Assembly: GCF_000217935.1 (NCBI RefSeq)
Contig: NZ_AFHI01000023.1
Coordinates: 159,101 to 223,100, forward strand
Direction of reading: 5' to 3'
Length of the DNA: 64,000 nt
From: Rheinheimera sp. A13L
Lineage (GTDB): Bacteria > Pseudomonadota > Gammaproteobacteria > Enterobacterales > Alteromonadaceae
In this document: positions 8,526-16,600 of the stretch, one piece after another
Position numbering within the stretch: position 1 is the stretch's first letter
Layout of the letters: every line of letters starts with the position of its first letter
Made by a program: the position numbers and the translations under genes
Notes under the pieces: generated by a model
What the model saw: only the letters and a program-made list of their open reading frames with translations
Told to the model about the DNA's origin: nothing
Databases searched by the model: none

Positions 8526-8541
8526 GCGCACTTCGGTGCGT
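8526..8541 (-). terminator. UUCG-type hairpin between the BON lipoprotein and CsbD-like genes
   Basis: GCGCAC-TTCG-GTGCG(T) is a short GC-rich stem with a TTCG loop lying 24-39 bases after the BON lipoprotein stop (minus strand). It is followed by only a few T, so it is at best a weak terminator or processing hairpin. Confidence 0.35.
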
Positions 8542-8564
8542 TACCGCGCTAAAGTCAGAAAAGC

Positions 8565-8876
8565 TTATTTAATACGCATGTCATCTTTTACCGACATTAC
8601 GCCAGATACGCCACGAGCCAGAGTAATAGCTCTGTCTGCATCAGTACGTGAATTAATAAAGCCACTTAGTTGCACTACGCCTTTAAAAGTTTCGACGTTA
8701 ATCTCTGCCACTTTTAGGCCTTTTTCGCCCAAAAATGCCGCTTTCACTTTAGCGGTGATCACTGTGTCGTCGACATACTCGCCAGTGCCTTCAGAGGTAC
8801 GGGTGGATGCACAGCTCACGCTGCCAAGGACTGTCACTGCCAGCAAGGTAGCCAGCAAAAATGGTTTAATAGTCAT
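8565..8876 (-). CDS. Single-BON-domain lipoprotein
   Basis: 103 residues starting MTIKPFLLATLLAVTVLGSVSC, a lipoprotein signal with Cys at about 22, followed by one BON domain (about residues 35-103: DDTVITAKVKAAFLGEKGL ... GVVQLSGFINSRTDADRAITLARGVSGV). This architecture is common for small envelope-stress lipoproteins. The start at 8876 is preceded by GGAG; the longer open frame would destroy the signal. It lies in the same direction as its BON, CsbD and PRC-barrel neighbours. Confidence 0.85.
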   Translation of the reverse strand: MTIKPFLLATLLAVTVLGSVSCASTRTSEGTGEYVDDTVITAKVKAAFLGEKGLKVAEINVETFKGVVQLSGFINSRTDADRAITLARGVSGVMSVKDDMRIK

Positions 8877-8978
8877 AAGTATTCTCCAATAAAGGTTGCC
8901 TGGTTCAGGCCCGGAAAGGGCTGGTTCACTGGGCAACCTGAGTCAATAAAACAGCAGAATAATGCCGGGGTTCTGTGG

Positions 8979-9125
8979 TCAGAGACGGCGTCTTTGCACT
9001 ATACGCAGTACAAAAAGCACTAAGGCTACAACCAATAACAGGTGCAGTGCACCACCCAGCGAATAAGATGAAACCATGCCCAAAAGCCATAAGATCACCA
9101 GCACCGCAACAATAGTTTCTAACAT
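8979..9125 (-). CDS. Lmo0937-family small membrane protein
   Basis: A 48-residue protein starting MLETIVAVLVILWLLGMVSSYSL and ending FVLRIVQRRRL. It has two hydrophobic stretches separated by GGALH, and a basic C-terminal tail. This is the typical form of the small lmo0937-family membrane proteins, which commonly occur among CsbD/BON/PRC-barrel stress genes. GGAG lies about seven bases before the ATG. Function unknown. Confidence 0.75.
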   Translation of the reverse strand: MLETIVAVLVILWLLGMVSSYSLGGALHLLLVVALVLFVLRIVQRRRL

Positions 9126-9203
9126 GAAGTACTCCATATAGTTGGCGAAAAGCCTACTTTGAGTGAAGTGGTTTTAGCGGTCTGTGCGTTGGCGTACTTA
9201 TAA

Positions 9204-9236
9204 TGAAAAAGCCCTGAAATCAGGGTTCAGGGCTTA
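9204..9236 (-). terminator. Rho-independent terminator of the PRC-barrel gene
   Basis: On the minus strand AAGCCCTGAA-CCCTGAT-TTCAGGGCTT forms a 10-bp stem followed by TTTTTCATT. It lies some 45 bases after the stop codon of the PRC-barrel gene. Confidence 0.8.
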
Positions 9237-9279
9237 GCTTGTTGATACCATCAGCACTCTTTAATCAAGCGCTGTACAA

Positions 9280-9693
9280 TCAGTTGGTTCTGTTGTAGTA
9301 ACTATGGATCAGTTCACGCCAGGTATTGTCAGCCATATCCGGCCAATTATCTTTATCAAAACCAGGCGCGTTCTCTAACCTGTCTTTATCAATATCCAGT
9401 TTAAATCTTTTGTTTTCCGTATCCAGGATCAGTGCATTCCAAGGCACTGCAAATAGTTTTTCACCCATGCCTAAAAAAGAGCCGAAGGACAAGACGGCAT
9501 AACTGACTTTGCCGTCCTTCATATCCAACATCAGCTCTTTGATATCACCCACTTGTTCTTCATGGTGATTGTAGACATCGTTACCTATCAGGGTTTCTGC
9601 ACCCATCAGGCTTGGGCCTGGGCCCTGATTACCATGTTCAGGCAGGCTACTGGTTTTATAAATGCCATATTGGTCTTTATCGTTGTAATTCAC
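9280..9693 (-). CDS. PRC-barrel domain protein
   Basis: 137 residues. The central part (about 30-105) reads as a PRC-barrel: GNDVYNHHEEQVGDIKELML, DGKVSYAVLSFGSFLGMG and KLFAVPWNALI. These beta-barrel domains occur in ribosome maturation and photosynthetic proteins and in many small stress proteins of unknown function. The gene starts with GTG at 9693, supported by AAGGAG at a normal distance. It sits between a Crp/Fnr regulator gene upstream and the lmo0937-like gene downstream, all on the minus strand. Confidence 0.85.
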   Translation of the reverse strand: MNYNDKDQYGIYKTSSLPEHGNQGPGPSLMGAETLIGNDVYNHHEEQVGDIKELMLDMKDGKVSYAVLSFGSFLGMGEKLFAVPWNALILDTENKRFKLDIDKDRLENAPGFDKDNWPDMADNTWRELIHSYYNRTN

Positions 9694-9786
9694 TGAGAAC
9701 TCCTTGAGGCTTTCGCCTGAGCTGCCGGCGCAGCTGCATCATACCGGACCCCGAGTCTGCCCCGTTCAGGCAACAGCTTCCGTTCG

Positions 9787-10518
9787 TCAACGAACAAAGC
9801 CAGTGTTTGGATAAGGTAAATCAGGTAAAAAAAGCTGCTGTTTATCCAGTAAATCGCGGTAACAGCTGCAGCAGGCTTTCTCCAGTGCGGCACGATTTAA
9901 AATATGAATTTGGCCTCTGTGATAATCGATGATTTTTTTTTGGAGCAGAGAACCTGCAGCTTCAGTTACGCTGCTGCGTCTTACTCCTAACATCGACGCC
10001 AGATACTGGTGGGTCAGGAAAAATTGATCGCCGCCAGCCCTGTCGTGGGTCATTAACAGCCAACGGGCTAAACGGGGTTCAGTTTCATGGTAATGATTGC
10101 AGCAGACTAAACGGGTCAGTTGAACGACATAAAATGCCAGATATTGTTGCAGCAGTTGCTGTAATTTAACGCAGTGCTTCAGTTCAGTGGCAAAAATTTC
10201 AGTTTCAATCTGTAAGGCGGTCCCATCGCCCTGAACCACGGCCTGCACGGGCGAAGCATGCACATCTACACAAGATAAAGCGCCGAGCATGCCTTCATTG
10301 CCAATTAAACCTACTTCTAAGCGTTGATTATGTTGCAAAGACGTCAGAATTGAAATAAAACCCGACAAAGGAAAATAAACATAACCACAGTTTTTTCCTT
10401 CTTCACATAACAGCTGACCAAATTCCATGTTGACGGTTTTACAGTGCCGCATGATCCTTTGTTGTTCCTCGTCAGACAGTTGTTGCAAAAGTTTGTTTTG
10501 CGGTTGGTCTGTATGCAT
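9787..10518 (-). CDS. Crp/Fnr-family transcription regulator (divergent third member)
   Basis: 243 residues: an N-terminal cyclic-nucleotide-binding-like beta-roll (about 10-125; GQLLCEEGKNCGYVYFPLSGFISILTS) and a C-terminal winged helix (about 150-225) with the recognition segment MLGVRRSSVTEAAGSLLQKK. The residues that bind cAMP in CRP and the Fnr cysteine cluster are not recognisable, so the effector is unknown. It is a more distant relative of the paralog pair at 10894 and 17760. Region 10519-10893 downstream of its start holds no convincing gene. Confidence 0.85.
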   Translation of the reverse strand: MHTDQPQNKLLQQLSDEEQQRIMRHCKTVNMEFGQLLCEEGKNCGYVYFPLSGFISILTSLQHNQRLEVGLIGNEGMLGALSCVDVHASPVQAVVQGDGTALQIETEIFATELKHCVKLQQLLQQYLAFYVVQLTRLVCCNHYHETEPRLARWLLMTHDRAGGDQFFLTHQYLASMLGVRRSSVTEAAGSLLQKKIIDYHRGQIHILNRAALEKACCSCYRDLLDKQQLFLPDLPYPNTGFVR

Positions 10519-10893
10519 CAGACGCGCCTTGTTAATGAGTACTAAACTCTATTCTGTTTGATTCGATTGCAGATTTCTGTTCGCCACAGCACTAAGCTCT
10601 TTGCTCAGAGCGCTGACGCACAGAAAGCTATTCCGGCCCTGTGTCAGGCTGAACTTTGTAAGGACTGGCGTTGATTTGTTGGGTGCAAGGAAGAATGGAA
10701 TTGACTGAGTAATAGGTATCAGATGAAGAAACCGTCACTCGTACTACCTGCTTCAGGGCACGCTGTGCAGGCAGAAAAAAACAGGCTATGTTTACCCCCT
10801 GCTTTTTTGCAAAAACTTCGTTGTCGGTTAAAGCGGGTAGTGAAAAGACATCAGGCAACCACTACCGGCGAATAAAACAAACCGGCAACGAAC

Positions 10894-11622
10894 TTATACT
10901 TTGGCGGGTTGTTTGGCCCAGGGCAATAAACGGTCTGACTCTTTACGCACTACGGCATAACATTCACAACTTAAGCTTTCAAGTTTGGGGCGATTAAGCA
11001 CCTGAATGAGGCCTCTGTGGTATTCAATTACACCTAAACGCTGTAAACGACCGGCGGCATCTGTAACGCCTTCACGGCGTACGCCCAGCATATTGGCAAT
11101 GAGCTCCTGCGTCATTCTCAGTTCATTACCCTCCAATCTGTCCAGCGACAATAACAACCAGCGACACAATTGCTGGTCAATAGAGTGATGGCGGTTACAA
11201 ACAGCTGTTTGTGCCATTTGAGTGATAAGGGCCTGGGTGTACCTCAAAAATGTGTGCAGCAAGGCGCCATGACGATGAAACTCATCTTTTACGCGATGTG
11301 CCAGTAAACGATAAGCCTGGCCGGCGCTTTGTACTATGGCCCTGCTGGTGGTGCTGTCGCCGCCCATAAAAAGTGCAACCCCAATTAAGCCTTCTTTACC
11401 TACTACTGAAATTTCGGCAGAAGCGCCACTCTCCATCACATACAGCAAAGAGACAATGGAATTGGTGGGAAAGTAAATGTAACGCAGTGTATCTCCGGAT
11501 TCATACAACACTTTGCCAAGAGGCAACTCAACAAACTCCATATGCGGATACAATCTTTCCCGAACTTCGGCAGGCAGGGCAGCCAGCAGATGATTCTGCT
11601 GTGGGCCTTTTAAATGAGGCAT
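10894..11622 (-). CDS. Crp/Fnr-family transcription regulator, paralog 1
   Basis: 242 residues beginning MPHLKGPQQNHLLAALP; beta-roll domain (LGKVLYESGDTLRYIYFPTNSIVSLLY) and C-terminal HTH (ELIANMLGVRREGVTDAAGRLQRLGVIEY). It is nearly identical along its length to the protein at 17760. The ATG at 11622 has GGAG six bases upstream, the same arrangement as in the paralog; the longer open frame start at 11655 is not supported. A perfect palindrome 71 bases upstream (11693) suggests autoregulation. It is divergent from the DUF4142 gene at 11933. Confidence 0.88.
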   Translation of the reverse strand: MPHLKGPQQNHLLAALPAEVRERLYPHMEFVELPLGKVLYESGDTLRYIYFPTNSIVSLLYVMESGASAEISVVGKEGLIGVALFMGGDSTTSRAIVQSAGQAYRLLAHRVKDEFHRHGALLHTFLRYTQALITQMAQTAVCNRHHSIDQQLCRWLLLSLDRLEGNELRMTQELIANMLGVRREGVTDAAGRLQRLGVIEYHRGLIQVLNRPKLESLSCECYAVVRKESDRLLPWAKQPAKV

Positions 11623-11692
11623 CCAAAACTCCATGTATAAATTTACGGTCAACATTGACCAGCATTAGCATTATCTTATTATCCTCTCTGGT

Positions 11693-11710
11693 CTGTACGG
11701 CGCCGTACAG
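11693..11710. promoter_or_regulatory. Palindromic operator TGTACG-N4-CGTACA (paralog 1)
   Basis: CTGTACGGCGCCGTACAG is an 18-bp perfect dyad in the divergent region between Crp/Fnr paralog 1 and the DUF4142 gene. The same TGTACG-N4-CGTACA arms, with a different centre, lie at the same distance upstream of paralog 2. The arms resemble half-sites of Crp/Fnr-type regulators. Confidence 0.65.
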
Positions 11711-11932
11711 AGAATTCTGTTTCCGTAAAATGAGTTTGTGATCTAAAGATTTAACTGTTTTTTCTGATGAAAAATAACAGTGACCCTATCTGTTCCGGAG
11801 TTACGGTTTTTACCATTCAATGTTCGATACCATACCGAAACCTGGGTTTTTATTCGCCAGTATGGGGTTCGCTCTGGTAACCCTGTTGTTGGTTATCTGA
11901 CTGAATTCAAAATTAATCCAATGAGGTATTCA

Positions 11933-12451
11933 ATGATGAACATGAAGAGAATTCTATCCACTGGCGCTCTGGTATGTATCTTAGGTGCGGCATCAAGCCT
12001 GGCCTTTGCTGCAGACAAAATCGATGCCGACGACTTTGTGGAAGAAGTATCTGCAAAAGGCATTGCAGAAGTACAGAGCGCAAAAATGGCGCAACAGAAA
12101 TCAAGCTCTGCTGATATCAAAGCTTTCGCCACAAAAATGATTACTGATCATACAGCCGCTAATGCGGAACTTGCAGGTATTGCAAGCCGGAAAAATCTGG
12201 AGGTTTCTGATGAAGCAGAGATGACCAACAAAGCGAAAAAATTCATGTTGGAACAACGTGATGGTGAATCCTTCGATAAAGCTTATGCAAAAAACCAGGT
12301 TGCAGCACACGAGGACACTATCGAATTATTCCAGCGGGCTACGCTCTCTGATGATGCTGAGATTGCAGCTTTTGCGACTAAAACCTTACCTAAACTGCAA
12401 AACCATTTAAAAATGGCGAAAGAGTTGGCCGCAACACACGATAAAGAATAA
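11933..12451 (+). CDS. DUF4142 exported ferritin-like-fold protein
   Basis: 172 residues. A signal peptide (MNMKRILSTGALVCILGAASSLAFA) precedes a helical domain of the DUF4142 family: VEEVSAKGIAEVQSAKMAQQ, IKAFATKMITDHTAAN and FDKAYAKNQVAAHEDTIELF. These are predicted four-helix bundles in the periplasm, common in stress and stationary-phase clusters; no activity is established. The start is placed at ATG 11933, after AGGT; 11936 and 11942 are also possible. It shares an intergenic region and a palindrome with the divergent Crp/Fnr gene. Confidence 0.85.
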   Translation: MMNMKRILSTGALVCILGAASSLAFAADKIDADDFVEEVSAKGIAEVQSAKMAQQKSSSADIKAFATKMITDHTAANAELAGIASRKNLEVSDEAEMTNKAKKFMLEQRDGESFDKAYAKNQVAAHEDTIELFQRATLSDDAEIAAFATKTLPKLQNHLKMAKELAATHDKE

Positions 12452-12556
12452 ACAGAGTCATTGCTGCCAGCAGTCAGGGCTGTTGGCAGTTAATGCCTGA
12501 CCACTATAAAACTGAGCCTGTGCTGAAGCAGGTGTGAGAGTCTGTAGGGGAGTGAG

Positions 12557-12928
12557 ATGGCTGCTGGCAACAAAGAGAAATACACCAAAGATCAAAGAAA
12601 AAAAGCAACATACCTTGAAGAAAACGAGGAAGAAAAAGCAGTTTCTTACAAAAAAACTCAGCCTGTGGCCCGCCCGCCTATGACGAAAGGATCCGGTGTG
12701 GATGAATTCGCAGCATCAGGTTCTACGGCGGCTAAAAGGGAAAAACATGCGAAGCGGAAACATTCAGCAAAAAATGCTGATAAAACGCAGCATAGCCAGG
12801 CTGAACCTGGCAGATTAGAGCAAGAGCCTATTGACGCCTTGCGTAAAAAAGCCCGAAAAAAGCATATCAGTGGCAGTTCATCTATGACTCAGCTGGAACT
12901 TATACAAGCTCTAAGCAGTTCATCCTAG
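12557..12928 (+). CDS. Small basic protein with Rho-N/SAP-like C-terminal motif
   Basis: 123 residues, very rich in Lys, Glu and Ser. The N-terminal part (KEKYTKDQRKKATYLEE) matches small proteins annotated as plasmid-stabilisation or ChaB-like, and the C-terminal part (IDALRKKARKKHISGSSSMTQLELIQAL) follows the Rho N-terminal/SAP helix pattern that binds nucleic acid. The middle is low-complexity and basic. GGGGAG lies close to the ATG. It is 105 bases after the DUF4142 gene. A nucleic-acid-binding stress protein is a reasonable guess, no more. Confidence 0.65.
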   Translation: MAAGNKEKYTKDQRKKATYLEENEEEKAVSYKKTQPVARPPMTKGSGVDEFAASGSTAAKREKHAKRKHSAKNADKTQHSQAEPGRLEQEPIDALRKKARKKHISGSSSMTQLELIQALSSSS

Positions 12929-12945
12929 CTTCACCCTGTTCTCCA

Positions 12946-12968
12946 CCAGCCTGACGTGCTGGATTTTT
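12946..12968 (+). terminator. Probable terminator after the Rho-N-like gene
   Basis: CCAGC-CTGACGT-GCTGG followed by ATTTTT, 18 bases after the stop codon. The stem is only five base pairs. Confidence 0.45.
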
Positions 12969-12986
12969 GGTTACCCCAAGGTTGAT

Positions 12987-13148
12987 TTATCTGACGGCTT
13001 CAGCGCTGGCGGCAGAGAACCCCCTTTTAAATAAATTACTCAGACCATGCCCTGAAACAACCGCAAAAATGGCCCCAGAAATAACCAAAGATATAAAGAG
13101 TACGATACCGAACAGAGATGCTCTTAAGCTTTCTTTATGGTGATTCAT
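12987..13148 (-). CDS. Possible 53-residue single-span membrane protein
   Basis: A short minus-strand frame starting MNHHKESLRAS with one hydrophobic helix (LFGIVLFISLVISGAIFAVV) and a tail ending AEAVR. The composition is right for a small membrane protein. There is no good ribosome-binding site; the nearest GAGGTG is about 20 bases upstream. Its first five codons lie in the first unit of the 48-bp repeat array, whose other units repeat the same ATG-AAT-CAC-CAT-AAA start in several cases. Weakly supported as a gene. Confidence 0.35.
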   Translation of the reverse strand: MNHHKESLRASLFGIVLFISLVISGAIFAVVSGHGLSNLFKRGFSAASAEAVR

Positions 13149-13520
13149 AACAGGGGCCGCACCAGTGTCACCTCAGCAACCTTTATGGTGATTCATAACA
13201 GGGGCTACAACAGTGTCACCTCAGCAACCTTTATGGTGATTCATAACAGGGGCCGCAACAGTGTCACCTCCGCAACCTTTATGGTGATTTATAACAGGGG
13301 CTGCAACAGTGTCACCCAGCGACCTTTATGGTGATTTATAACAGGGGCTGCAACAGTGTCACCTCAGCAACCTTTATGGTGATTCATAACAGGGGCTACA
13401 ACAGTGTGACCTCAGCAACCTTTATGGTGATTTATAACAGGGGCTACAACAGTGTCACCTCAGCAACCTTTATGGTGATTTATGGCAGACGCTTCACCGG
13501 CGTCGCTTCAGCAACTATGG
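13134..13520. repeat. 48-bp tandem-repeat array, eight units
   Basis: Seven well-conserved units and one degenerate unit stand head to tail with no spacers. Each begins TTTATGGTGATT(C/T)ATAACAG and ends GTGTCACCTCAGCAACC. ATG positions of successive units are 13137, 13185, 13233, 13281, 13328, 13376, 13424 and 13472, so all are 48 bp except unit four (47 bp, one base lost). Variation is concentrated at GGGC(CG/TA/TG)CA(A/C)C and at ATT(C/T)AT. The unit has short inverted arms GGTGA/TCACC. On the minus strand units 1, 2, 3 and 6 keep an ATG. The last unit ends about 120 bp before the large fusion gene. Confidence 0.92.
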
Positions 13521-13636
13521 GTAGTCTCAACCTGTGAACCAATGAAGGACAGTTTAATGAGCAGGGCAACAGGATTGGAATCGAAACAGCTAGTGATGTC
13601 AGTGAGCCATAGAATTATTTTTGCAGCATTCAGTCT

Positions 13637-16600
13637 ATGAAGGCCTCAGCCGATGATCCATTTGTCACATTCTGGCAAGGCGGCTATGAAGGAGCCGACC
13701 ATATAAATCGTGCACAAAAAGCCTTATCGATGAATCAGTCTACCGGGCATTCAGGCAACGCCTTTGACGATTATGTACTGCTGCAAAAGTTTGGCATCCG
13801 AACGGTCAGAGAATCCATTGGCTGGCGTCTGACAGAGATCAACAATGAATTTGATTTTTCTTCCGTTGAGCCAAGAGCCCGTGCTGCTCAGCAATTAGGG
13901 CTCCAAATTTGCTGGACCTTTTGTCATTATGGCTGGCCCGAAGATATCGATGTTTATTCAGCTGAATTTATTACACGTTTCGCCCGTTTTTGCCGCGCCG
14001 CCGCAGAGTTTTTAGCGCCTTTTTCAGATCGTCCACCCATTTATTCTCCGCTCAATGAAATTTCTTTTACCAGTTGGGGGCTTTCCGTTCATTTGTTCCA
14101 TTGTAAAAACATGTTTGATGAACGTGCTCATACAGAGGCAAAACGTCAGTTGGTACGAGCTACTTTGGCTGGCTGTGATGCGATTTGGCAAGTCAGTCCG
14201 GACGCGCGTTTTATGCATTGTGATCCAGTTATTCATGTGGTTGCTCCGCCGGAACACCCAGAGTGGCAGCAGTGGGCAACCGACTGGAATTCAGCTCAGT
14301 ACGATTCGTGGGACATGTTATGTGGCAGACGTGAACCAGAGTTAGGTGGGCATCCACGTTATCTCGATATCATCGGTGCTAATTACTATCACGACAATCA
14401 ATGGGAATGTGGCACTTACAACAAATTGTGGTGGCATTTAGCTGACTCGCGCCGCCGGCCACTGCACGACATATTAGCCGAACTGCACCAGCGTTATCAG
14501 CGCCCGATACTGCTGGCAGAAACCAGTCATGTTGGCAGTGGCCGTGGGATCTGGATCAAACAAGTTGCTGCCGAAATGGCGCTCGCTTTACAAAAAGGCG
14601 TGACCTGCCTTGGTGTGTGTTTGTACCCGCTGATCGACCGGCATGACTGGGAAAACGACAGCTATTGGCATCACAGCGGGCTGTGGGATATCGCCAATGC
14701 TCCTCAAAATATGCAACGAACATTGCCTTTCTCTTATGCCGCCGGGCTTCGGCAAGCACAACGATTTATTGAAAACTTTCAAATGAATACCTCTATCCAC
14801 ATTAGATCAGGAGTTTATATGCCAACCATTATTGTATTTTGCCATCTGCGCTGGGATTTCGTGTATCAAAGACCTCAGCACCTGTTGAGCCAACTGGCAC
14901 AACATTTTGAAATTATTGTAGTGGAAGAACCCTTTTATCACGCAGGAAAAAGTTTTCTTAAAACCTATACACCAGCACCTAACATTACTGTATGCCAACC
15001 CCATACACCTGTTCATGCCACAGGCTTTCACGATGATCAGTTAGCAGAACTTGAGCCTTTAATTGCAACATTGGTTCGGGATGGCGAAAATCCAATCGTC
15101 TGGTTTTATACGCCTATGGCATTGCCTTTGTTAAAACAACTACATGCAAAGATGGTGGTTTATGACTGCATGGACGAACTGTCTGCCTTTCAGAATGCGC
15201 CCAAACAGCTGTTACAACGCGAAAAAGCTTTGCTGAATAGTGCAGATATTGTATTTACCGGCGGCCCAAGTTTGTATCAGGCCAAACGCAACTTACATCC
15301 CAACGTACATTGTTTTCCAAGCAGCGTCGATGCCGTACATTTTGAGCAGGCGTTGGATCGCAGTAATAGCCATCCATTGCAAGCTGCTCTTCACGGCCCC
15401 AAATTGGGGTTTTATGGCGTGATTGATGAGCGGCTGGATCTGAATTTAATAGCTGCACTTGCGGATGCACACTCAGACTGGCACATCATTATTGTTGGGC
15501 CTGTGGTTAAAATTAATCCCGATACCTTACCCAGAAGGGCGAATATTCATTATTTTGGCCAACAACCTTATCAGGCCTTGCCACAGTTTCTGGCGGAATG
15601 GGATTTATGCCTGCTGCCATTTGCGCTGAACGAGTCCACACGTTTTATCAGCCCTACCAAAGTATTGGAATACATGGCGGCACAATTGCCTGTGGTCAGC
15701 ACAGCTATCGAGGATGTGGTCACTCCTTATGGTGATATTGTGGCTATAGGCTATGACATTCCACACTTTATCGCTGCCTGTGAAACAGCCTTAGCGGCCT
15801 CAGAGTCACAAACAAAAAGAATGGCTGAAAAAATGCGGGCCTTAGTAGCGACCACCTCTTGGGAGCGCACTGGCAATTCGATGTTTCAACTGATCCGAGC
15901 ATTGGCACAGAAGGGCAAAACCAGCCGATCACAGTGTGAAGAGTCGGCAAGTGCGAACTCCGCCAATGTGGCGCACAGAGCTCTGAATATCAACTCACTC
16001 CGGCCTCAGCAGGCTATGCAGTCGGTCAGTTGTGCCATTATAGGCGCAGGCCCGACAGGCTTAAGTGCGGCCTATCATTTGGGGGAAGACACCTTGTTGC
16101 TGGAACGTAATGCGACAGTCGGTGGCTGGTGCCGATCCATCAAAGACAGTGGATTCACCTTTGATTACGCCGGTCATATTATGTTTTCCAATGACCCTTA
16201 TGTGTTAGAGCTGTACGATATTTTGTTAGGGGATAACCAACACTGGCAAAATCGTGAAGCCTGGGTTTACAGCAAAACTATTCATACGCGTTACCCGTTT
16301 CAAGGTGCGTTGTTTGGTTTACCTCCCGAGATTATTAAAGAGTGTATTGTTGGCGCTATTGATGCGCGCTACAAACCAGCCTCCTGCAACGAGCCGGCAG
16401 TCAGCCAAAATCCTAACTCCGCCTCTGGCCTGACATCAAGGACAGAAGATTGTTGTGCAGATGGCACCAGCGTCAGTGCAAAGCAGAGCAGCGTTTCCAG
16501 TATCAATAGCCCCCCCAATTTTGAAGACTTTATTTATGGCGTCTGGGGGGCTGGTATCGCCAAACATTTTGCCATCCCTTACAACAAAAAATTATGGACC

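Noticed and set aside
9782..9795. GTTCG-TCAA-CGAAC palindrome upstream of the PRC-barrel gene, similar in layout to the Crp/Fnr operators
   Set aside because: Different arms, and it overlaps the 3' end of a coding region, so it may be coincidental.
10628..10858. 76-codon minus-strand frame between two Crp/Fnr genes
   Set aside because: No ribosome-binding site, no recognisable fold, irregular codon use.
13134..13520. CRISPR array
   Set aside because: Units are contiguous without unique spacers, and no cas gene is present.
13137..13537. Repeat-encoded proteins (16-residue unit FMVIHNRGYNSVTSAT) on the plus strand
   Set aside because: The frame is open only because the unit is 48 bp and lacks stops; the 47-bp unit shifts it, and there is no ribosome-binding site. 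Better treated as a DNA repeat.
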